From the NCBI RefSeq assembly GCF_041021955.1, contig NZ_CP158375.1:1550001-1614000 (forward strand): 64,000 nucleotides of DNA. The letters are read 5' to 3'. Each line of letters begins with the position of its first letter. The stretch's first letter is position 1. This document shows positions 33,228 to 39,678 of this stretch, in pieces. Under the pieces are notes generated by a model that made no database searches, was not told the origin of the DNA, and saw only the letters and a list, made by a program, of their open reading frames with translations. The translations under genes were made by a program, and so were the position numbers. Source of the DNA: Caulobacter sp. 73W (GTDB lineage Bacteria > Pseudomonadota > Alphaproteobacteria > Caulobacterales > Caulobacteraceae).

Positions 33228-34387
33228 ATGTTGCCGAGCGCATCATTCGCTGTCTGTGCCGCTTTCTCCCGCCCGCTCTGCATGACTGGGGCGAGGCGAT
33301 GGCGCATGAGGCAGCCTCGATCCAGAGCCCCCTGGAAGCCATCGGCTTCGCTTTGAGCTGCGGAATCTGGGTGGTGCGGGAGGCGCTGGTCCTGGCGTTT
33401 CTATCGCTATTCACGCGGGTAAGGAGCGGACCTAGCGAAGGCCCGGCTCGGCGCATGGATTGGGAGCATCGCAAGGTGGCGCTTGCCTGCGCCATCGCAG
33501 CATCCAGCCTTGGTCTCGTCCATCTCGCAGAGGTGGGAGCGCCCCGGGCCCACATCATTCTCAATCTGACATCGTTGATCGCCGGGTTGATCATCGTTCT
33601 GCCATTTCGCCGGATTGATTTGGCGGCGACGCCTTTTGTGAGCGTTGCTGCTCTTGCGACCGGTCTGATCCTCTTGCTGACGGCAGCCATTGGTGATGAG
33701 GCCTTTGGCGCACGGCGATGGCTATCGCTAGGCGGCGTGGTTATCCAGCCCAGCCTGATCAGCCTGCCATTCCTTGCCGTCGCCTTCGCTAGATCTCGCG
33801 ATCGGCTGACGAACATTGGCGTCGTTTGCGCTGCGGTCGCCATGGCGCTGCAACCGGATCATGTCATGGCGGGTGCGCTTGTGGCTGGACTTGCGGTCGG
33901 CGCCGTAATGAAGCGCGACCGATCCGCTCTACTGACGTTCGCGATCGCACTGGCGTGTTTTGTCGTCACTATCCTCAGGCCAAGCCCCATCTCAGCTGCG
34001 CCGTTCGTGACCGGGGTCTCTAGTGTCGCAGGGTCGACCAGCCTACTCACTGCGCCCGGGGCATGGGGCTGCATCGCCCTTCTTCTTCCGTCTATCCTTG
34101 GTCTGAGCCGCCGGCGGGGGGTAGCTGCGTACGCTACGTTCGGGATGATCTGGCTGGCCCTTATCACGATGGCCTTGGTCGCCGATTACCCCCTTCCTGT
34201 TATCACCTACGGCGGTAGCGCTATTGTAGGATACCTCTGGTCGATCCTCGCGCTTCCTGCGGAGACTTCCGTAACTGAGCATTGCTCTCGTGCAACGAGA
34301 TCGCCTTTGGAGAGCCCGATCGATCGCAAGTCTGAGCGCCTAGGAGTTTTGCGCCGTTTAAAGCTGAACTCGGCGAGCCCCCTCTGA
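33224..34387 (+). CDS. SEDS (FtsW/RodA)-like multi-pass membrane protein
   Basis: A 387-residue hydrophobic protein with about 9-10 membrane segments. It carries SEDS-family signatures: GARRWLSLGGVVIQPS (as in FtsW/RodA, but with Leu where the family has Glu), LQPDHVMAG, and near the end PLPVITYGGSAIVGYL (LPFISYGGS type). The first 65 residues (RFLPPALHDWGEAMAHE ... ALSCGIWVVREAL) resemble the prefix segment of membrane proteins paired with PadR regulators, so this looks like a fusion. It is translationally coupled to PadR. The polysaccharide-polymerase role of SEDS proteins may not be retained. The Arg-rich tail overlaps nothing real on the opposite strand. Confidence 0.7.
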   Translation: MNVAERIIRCLCRFLPPALHDWGEAMAHEAASIQSPLEAIGFALSCGIWVVREALVLAFLSLFTRVRSGPSEGPARRMDWEHRKVALACAIAASSLGLVHLAEVGAPRAHIILNLTSLIAGLIIVLPFRRIDLAATPFVSVAALATGLILLLTAAIGDEAFGARRWLSLGGVVIQPSLISLPFLAVAFARSRDRLTNIGVVCAAVAMALQPDHVMAGALVAGLAVGAVMKRDRSALLTFAIALACFVVTILRPSPISAAPFVTGVSSVAGSTSLLTAPGAWGCIALLLPSILGLSRRRGVAAYATFGMIWLALITMALVADYPLPVITYGGSAIVGYLWSILALPAETSVTEHCSRATRSPLESPIDRKSERLGVLRRLKLNSASPL

Positions 34388-34488
34388 AAGCACGCGGATC
34401 GACTTACCGAATCGCCATGACTGAAGCGTCCTTCGCCAGGTCCCAGGCGAGCAGGAGGGCCGCCCCCAGTGTACGCATATGATTGACT

Positions 34489-34764
34489 ATGATGGAGCGA
34501 AGAGCGGACGCTGAGGGGGTCCACTTTGAGCCGAAGGCGGTCGGCCTGTCCACCGACCAACACAGCTACTACCCGACGGCCGACGCCTCGACGCCGTGGC
34601 GGCGCGGATGGAGCGAACGTGGACGAGCATTGGCGCTGCTGGAGAGACTGATGGACCGGGACCCTACTAATGCCGAAGCGGCGCTGGCCTGCTTGAGGGT
34701 CGCCAGGGCGCTCATTGAGCCGGATGAATTTCCGGAGGCCACCGGGGGGTCGGCTGGGCTTTAA
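34489..34764 (+). CDS. small hypothetical protein
   Basis: A 91-residue hydrophilic protein (MMERRADAEGVHFEPKAVGL...). The second half is helical with a TPR-like rhythm (RGRALALLERLMDRDPTNAEAALACLRVARALI). The family is not recognised and no ribosome binding site is visible. The stop codon overlaps the corrected stop of the convergent Fic gene at 34761, which fits two real genes meeting tail to tail. Confidence 0.5.
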   Translation: MMERRADAEGVHFEPKAVGLSTDQHSYYPTADASTPWRRGWSERGRALALLERLMDRDPTNAEAALACLRVARALIEPDEFPEATGGSAGL

Positions 34765-35565
34765 ACTTTGTCGATAACCGCTCGACGGACTAGTCGGCGC
34801 GCCTCTATCAAAAAGCGCTGCATTGGGCCCCATTCTCCGCGATATCTCGCGAAGTCGGAGCGCCACAATGTGTCCCTTGCGAGATAGCCCGGCTATCTCA
34901 AACAGTGGCAAGAGCTGCAACTCGCCGATGGGCGGACTAGCGAGAGCGTTGAAGATCGTTCGGGCTAACCGGCCATTTCCATCGGTAAATGGGTGGAGGC
35001 TGTTGATCATTGCGTAGGCAATCATCGCGCCCGAAACGTTAGAGAAGCGGCGGTCGCTAAGGGCGCTACCTAGGCGCTGCAAGCCGATGAGCGCCTCGGC
35101 GGCCGTGGGGTAAGCGATCCTACGGCCTTCGGAGTCTGGCAGTGTTGAAACTGCCCCTTTCCGCCACTCACCCACCCCGGGAGCAAGGTGATGATGCACC
35201 TCCTTCAACGTGGCGATGAAGGATTCTGGCCCGGCTAGCAGACGTGGTCGCACAACGTGACGCCAGTCTATCAAGACTGCAGCCTCCCGCGCGGTCCGAT
35301 CCTCTAGCGTCGTTTCCTCATCACCATTTCGCAGGACATCAGCATACAGGACGCGCGATAGAGGATGCTGAAGTTCCGGGTAGTCTGGACGCTCGCCGTC
35401 GTTGTACCGCTGCCTCATATCAGCCGACCATCGTAGCACTGCGTCTACGCCGGGATACTGACTTGCGTACGCATCTTCAAGCGCGCAACTGCGTCCGAGC
35501 ATCGGGGGCAGCTTTATAACTTCAGGAATCAATAACGTGCCTGATTGTCGCCTAATAATGCGCAT
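34761..35565 (-). pseudogene. Fic family protein, frameshifted near the 3' end
   Basis: From ATG 35565: an N-terminal helical region (1-100), then the Fic domain with the canonical active loop HPFTDGNGRLAR (about residues 192-203) for AMP or other nucleotide transfer to a hydroxyl. After ALRLREIS near 34850 the frame slips. The expected C-terminus (EWGPMQRFLIEARRLVRRAV and DKV-stop) lies in another frame ending at 34761. As read in the original frame the protein would run 450 residues through low-complexity sequence antisense to the next gene, which is not credible. The catalytic core itself is intact. No antitoxin-type inhibitory motif is evident at either end. Confidence 0.75.
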
Positions 35566-35769
35566 ATATATGTTCCAATTGTGTCAATACTGTACCGGGC
35601 CGGAATCCGCGCAAGCTTGACAGCAATACTATATAGTGACCGCCATTATTCAACCCGCTACCTTGATGATCGCCATTATATTTCCACTCGGAAGATTTGG
35701 TGTTTGACAGCGAGCATCGGCATTCGGTTTCCATCTAAACGCGAAATCTCTCGCAGAAGGAGTTTCCGA
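35566..35769. promoter_or_regulatory. AT-richer divergent control region
   Basis: 204 bp between the Fic and Gly-rich genes with clearly lower GC than the window. It contains TTGACA hexamers on both strands (35587-35592 minus strand; 35614-35619 and 35704-35709 plus strand) and a direct repeat CGCCATTAT (35641-35649 and 35671-35679, 30 bp apart). AAGGAG at 35757-35762 serves the gene at 35770. Promoters are likely but cannot be placed exactly. Confidence 0.45.
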
Positions 35770-36453
35770 ATGTTCATCGAGACTGAAGCCCCCGTTTCGC
35801 CTTTGGCGTTAAATCCAAGCCAAGATCAGTATGCAGCGGTCGCCGATCTATCGTCGCTCAGCCCAGAGGATCAGCTCGTCGCCTTTGGCGGACGCGACGG
35901 TTCGGGTGGCGACGACGAAGTCGATCCCATCGAAGTCAATCCGCCGAGCGGAGGCGGCGGCGATGGGGGTGGCGATGGCGGCCCAAATGATGACGGCCCC
36001 GGCGGAGGGGGCGGTGACGGCGGGGGTGATGGCGGCTCCAACGAAATCGAAGCCCTCGTCATCAATGGGCGCACCTACCGCCACAATGATCTCATCATCG
36101 CTGATGGCGTCGCCTATACCGTCTACTCAGTAACCGATAACGGCGTTGCGGCTTCAGCATCAGACGGCTCGGTGATCGGGCTGGTGCAGGCGCCGGCTCA
36201 AACCTATGCGCAGTTCGAGCTTCAAGGCTTCAAGAGCATCGTTCCGAGCGGGCTCTTGACTGCCTTGACGGAAATTGTCGGGCTGCTCAGTAAGTCTCCC
36301 GTGGGTTGGTCAATCTCCGGCCATATGCTTTTGGGCGACGCGATCAGCGCACACCCGCTCGATACTGTGAACCGTCTCCAAGTCGAGCTTTGGGCGGATT
36401 ACCTCAATATGTACAATCCCTACACGGGCGTGACCGTCCACCAAATCGACTAA
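35770..36453 (+). CDS. Gly/Asp-rich linker protein of unknown function
   Basis: A 227-residue protein in three parts: an N-terminal segment of about 55 residues (MFIETEAPVSPLALNPSQDQ...), a low-complexity linker of Gly, Asp, Asn and Pro with two GGGDGGGDGG blocks (about 62-92), and a C-terminal domain of about 130 residues (ALVINGRTYRHNDLIIADGVAYTVYSV ... LGDAISAHPLDTVNRLQVELWADYLNMYNPY). No signal peptide, membrane segment or known motif is recognised. AAGGAG precedes the ATG. It is followed 14 nt later by a lipoprotein gene, so a surface or secretion-related role is conceivable but unproven. Confidence 0.65.
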   Translation: MFIETEAPVSPLALNPSQDQYAAVADLSSLSPEDQLVAFGGRDGSGGDDEVDPIEVNPPSGGGGDGGGDGGPNDDGPGGGGGDGGGDGGSNEIEALVINGRTYRHNDLIIADGVAYTVYSVTDNGVAASASDGSVIGLVQAPAQTYAQFELQGFKSIVPSGLLTALTEIVGLLSKSPVGWSISGHMLLGDAISAHPLDTVNRLQVELWADYLNMYNPYTGVTVHQID

Positions 36454-36467
36454 GCGCGATCGCCGCG

Positions 36468-37172
36468 ATGCACTTGAAACTGACATTGAAATGCATTGCG
36501 GCGGCAGCCCTCCTGGCAAGCCTCGCTAGCTGCAGCATTGGCGAGGTCCGCCTGAAGGGACCTGTCGACGCGCGAATGCTTGAGCGTGCCAAATCAATCC
36601 CAGTCGGCTCTGAAGTCCATTTGGAGAGCATGGGGGGCGAGGAAGCGTATGGAGTTGAGATCGCCCGGCTCTTGAGATCGAAGAATGCCGACACCCGTGT
36701 CGACAAATACTGTGCCTCGGCGTGCGTTGGCATCCTGTTGGCCGGGAATAAAAAGTACGTGTCACGCGGCGCTGTGATTGTGCTTCACAACAATGCCCAA
36801 TCTTGGCTGCTCGTGGATCAGTCGGTTTTGACGCCACTAGAGCGCCGCAAGATCAAAGCCAACGTTGACAGGGAGGTAGCCTTCCATCGCGAGATCAATG
36901 TTGATCCGCGTTACCTGGGCTGCATCAATCAGTGGATGCGATTTGGCGAGGCCGAATTCAGCCGCGTTCGCGACGACGGAAGCATCGGCTCCATTCGGCT
37001 GCAGACCCGCCTGACGGGCGTTCTTCCTTCAAGAGAGCTGTGGGAAGCGATGGGGGTTTCCGGCATCCAATCCTACCCCGATGCGGACGCTTTGGTTCAG
37101 AACGTGGTGCGAGTGTTTCCGAAAGGAAGCTTCATCATCGGACGCCCTGAGCGTTGCCCCATCGCTAGATGA
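36468..37172 (+). CDS. lipoprotein with periplasmic ClpP-like fold (COG3904 type)
   Basis: A 234-residue protein: signal peptide with lipobox LASC (Cys22), then a ClpP/crotonase-like domain. ESMGGEEAYGVEIARLL is the oxyanion/helix region, YCASACVGILLAGNKKY contains the Ser placed like the nucleophile, and AVIVLHNNA the His. This pattern is seen in exported ClpP-like proteins (COG3904) of unknown substrate. It lies in the probable operon with the Gly/Asp-rich protein and two further unknown genes. Confidence 0.7.
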   Translation: MHLKLTLKCIAAAALLASLASCSIGEVRLKGPVDARMLERAKSIPVGSEVHLESMGGEEAYGVEIARLLRSKNADTRVDKYCASACVGILLAGNKKYVSRGAVIVLHNNAQSWLLVDQSVLTPLERRKIKANVDREVAFHREINVDPRYLGCINQWMRFGEAEFSRVRDDGSIGSIRLQTRLTGVLPSRELWEAMGVSGIQSYPDADALVQNVVRVFPKGSFIIGRPERCPIAR

Positions 37173-37252
37173 CGGATCCGCGCCACAATTGGTCTCGACA
37201 TCATGGGCGGGGCAGCCAACCGTAGGTGCAATGCACCCCCGGAGAGAGCGGA

Positions 37253-37528
37253 ATGGACGATCAAACCTGGCGCGCCACTTTTCAGGCGCGGATCCACGCG
37301 CTGGAATTGCTGTTCATCCAAGTCGCCGCTGCAGCAGAGTTGAAAAACCCCGGCTTAGTCACCCAGCTAGGCCCGATGGCTGAGGGCAGTTTCACCGCAC
37401 TAGAGCCTCAGATTCCCGATCACATCGCCCGGGTCCGCGCACAAATCACTGAGTTGCAGACAATGGTTCAGGCCGAACTATCTCACCGACCGCTGCCGCC
37501 GACGTTACCGAGCAGCGGGATCAACTAG
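37253..37528 (+). CDS. small helical hypothetical protein
   Basis: A 91-residue protein, helical and amphipathic (MDDQTWRATFQARIHALELLFIQVAAAAELKNP...), ending in a proline-rich tail. The family is not recognised. GGAGAGAG precedes the ATG. The next gene starts directly after its stop. Confidence 0.6.
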   Translation: MDDQTWRATFQARIHALELLFIQVAAAAELKNPGLVTQLGPMAEGSFTALEPQIPDHIARVRAQITELQTMVQAELSHRPLPPTLPSSGIN

Positions 37529-37810
37529 ATGATCCGCTATCGAATCCGAAATCCCGGCTTGGTGGCTTTCGATAGAAATGAAGCCGCTGAACGGATCTCT
37601 GACTTCGCTGCTGGAATCGTCAGTGACTTTCGACGCAGTTCGGCACCTGCCGGGGTCAGTGATGGCGCGTGGTTCATAGAAGGCGTGTCCGCAACCCCGG
37701 ACGCTACTCAGCGGTGGCGAGCTATTGGGCTTGAGGTTGATGATCTTGGGCCGGAGAGCATTCATCCGAGCACTAGAGACCTTGTAGGCCGGCTCGGCTT
37801 GGGCGGCTAA
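37529..37810 (+). CDS. small hypothetical protein
   Basis: A 93-residue protein (MIRYRIRNPGLVAFDRNEAAERISDFAAGIVSDFRR ...) with a mixed alpha/beta prediction. The family is not recognised. Its ATG immediately follows the stop of the preceding gene, so translation is probably coupled. No export signal. Confidence 0.5.
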   Translation: MIRYRIRNPGLVAFDRNEAAERISDFAAGIVSDFRRSSAPAGVSDGAWFIEGVSATPDATQRWRAIGLEVDDLGPESIHPSTRDLVGRLGLGG

Positions 37811-38067
37811 CGCCATATCCAGTTAGCGGTCCTTCATTCTGACCGCTTCGAGCCGGATCCGGCAGTTGAGATCGTTCGCTCGGCGCCGAGTGCAGCGACG
37901 TTGCCTGCTAGCCTCGCTAAAAGCGCGCCGCCGGAGGGGCTCGCCATCACCATCTGCGCTGCCGCCGCCCTCAATCGCAGCGTCGGTCTCCAAAAATAAA
38001 GTCTTAACGCTGGGTTGTGTATTTATCTCGCCTCCGCACGCTAAGCTGAACAGCATCGGCGGGTTTT

Positions 38068-38319
38068 ATGGATCGCCTACCGACAGCCGCTTTGATCACC
38101 CTCGTCGCGTACCTGGCTCTGCTGTACGCCGGTGAATATGCCCTCGCAGGGATAGCTGCCTTCGTGTGGTTGACGCTGACCACCCTTTCGATCGCGCATC
38201 AGAAGACGGGACGATGGTGGACGCTCATCGGAGGACCACTCATACCGCTCGCGTTTATCTACGCCGGCGCCGCTCATATCGCCTGCGGACCATTGTGGGC
38301 GAATTGCCGTGTGGACTGA
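38068..38319 (+). CDS. small membrane protein
   Basis: An 83-residue protein with two or three membrane helices (AALITLVAYLALLYAGEYALAGIAAFVWLTL and WTLIGGPLIPLAFIYAGAAHIA). The family is not recognised. The upstream ribosome binding site is weak (GGCGGG). It stands alone after the unknown gene cluster. Confidence 0.5.
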   Translation: MDRLPTAALITLVAYLALLYAGEYALAGIAAFVWLTLTTLSIAHQKTGRWWTLIGGPLIPLAFIYAGAAHIACGPLWANCRVD

Positions 38320-38620
38320 TTGGTCAGAACGCTTCGATTCCCCAGCCGCTCGCACGGCTCTCGGGAGCGGACATGCATATCGGCGGCAATGAGCCGATAG
38401 CCGTCGTCAGCGCGGCTCCAGGCACCAGACACTGCCTCTAGGCCGTGGATACCGGCGCTGACCGTTCGCGGACCTTCTTAACCCTCACATGATGAATCGC
38501 CGGCAGGGATTTGTGACAGCGCAGCTTATTCATCAAAGACCGCCGCTCCAGGAGATGCTCCGCTAAGATAGGCACGTTCAGGGCGAAGAGCCTCGCTGTC
38601 GGTCCTAGGTGAGGATCACT
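38320..38620. other. intergenic region without recognisable feature
   Basis: 301 bp between the small membrane protein and the convergent GDPD gene. I see no coding frame of protein-like composition and no strong hairpin. Confidence 0.4.
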
Positions 38621-39676
38621 TCACCGTCCTCTCAGAGCAAGGTCAGGGTGATCACTAAACAGCCCGTCGACGCCCAGGTCGAACAGCCGTCGGGCCAGAC
38701 CCGCGGCGTCACCCAGCTCTCCCGCCCCGCCCCGGCGATAGTCGGCGGGCAGTTCGGTGTTGTCGGCGTTCACGCTCCACAGATGAACCAGCAGGCCGGC
38801 GGCGTGGGCGTCGGTCACGAAGCTGGTGGGCGCGGTCGTGCGGTCCTGCGCGTCGCGCGGCAGAACGAGGCGGGTCTCCGGTCCCACGGCGTCGGCGAAG
38901 CTGGCGATCCGGCGCAGACCGGCGGGGGAATAGACCTCCGACCAGGCGCGGATGCCGTTGGCCGCCAAGATTTCGGTCGGCGGCGGGGCGCTGTTGATCA
39001 GGAACATCAGCCGCACCGGCGTCGCCGCGCGCAGGCGCATCAGGGCGCCAGGGAAGAACGACTGGATAAAGACCGGCGCCTCGCGGCTGTTCAGACCGTT
39101 TGCCTTCAGCACCTCGATCAGGGCCGGCTCCATGCGCAGGTCGCGGCCGCGATGGTGCTCGGGGTTCTTCAGCTCGATGTAGAGGCCCACGGGCCGGCCG
39201 CGGCGTTGGCCGCCAGCCTTGGCGATGTCGATGATCTCCTGAAGGGTCAGGATCGCCTCGCGCCCGTCGAACGTCGCGCTTTCACGGCGCAGGTCGGGAC
39301 GGCGCTCCCGCGCCCGCAGGGTCTTCAGCTCGGCCAAGGTGAAGTCCTCGGCGAACCAGCCGTCCTTGAAGGCCTCCCCCTCGATCACCCGGTCGGTGCG
39401 GCGGGCGGCGAACTCGGGGTGATCGGCCACGTCGGTGGTGCGACCGATCTCGTTCTCGTGCCGCGCCACCAGGACGCCGTCCTTGGTCATGACCAGGTCG
39501 GGCTCGATGAAGTCGGCCCCCTGCTCGATGGCCAGCTCATAGGCGGCCTTGGTGTGCTCGGGCCGGTAACCGCTGGCGCCGCGGTGGGCGATGACGATGG
39601 GCTCGGCGGCGACGACCGGGGTCGCCGCCACAACCGCCAGGGCCGAGAAGGCCAGCAGCGCGATGAGAACCCGCAT
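38621..39676 (-). CDS. glpQ: periplasmic glycerophosphodiester phosphodiesterase
   Basis: A 351-residue exported enzyme (signal peptide 1-23, ending VVAAEP) of the GDPD family, which releases sn-glycerol 3-phosphate and an alcohol from glycerophosphodiesters. Catalytic elements: HRGASGYRPEHT (His/Arg at about 31-32 and Glu), IEPDLVMTKDGVLVARHE (metal and catalytic residues) and LYIELKNPE. The longer insertions resemble GlpQ rather than the cytoplasmic UgpQ. It starts 2 nt after the stop of the TonB receptor upstream, so receptor and enzyme are one operon. Confidence 0.92.
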   Translation of the reverse strand: MRVLIALLAFSALAVVAATPVVAAEPIVIAHRGASGYRPEHTKAAYELAIEQGADFIEPDLVMTKDGVLVARHENEIGRTTDVADHPEFAARRTDRVIEGEAFKDGWFAEDFTLAELKTLRARERRPDLRRESATFDGREAILTLQEIIDIAKAGGQRRGRPVGLYIELKNPEHHRGRDLRMEPALIEVLKANGLNSREAPVFIQSFFPGALMRLRAATPVRLMFLINSAPPPTEILAANGIRAWSEVYSPAGLRRIASFADAVGPETRLVLPRDAQDRTTAPTSFVTDAHAAGLLVHLWSVNADNTELPADYRRGGAGELGDAAGLARRLFDLGVDGLFSDHPDLALRGR

Positions 39677-39678
39677 GA

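Noticed and set aside
34207-34760. Fic protein reading on to 34207 in its original frame
   Set aside because: After the frameshift the sequence is low-complexity and antisense to two plausible genes, while the expected Fic C-terminus with stop lies in another frame ending at 34761.
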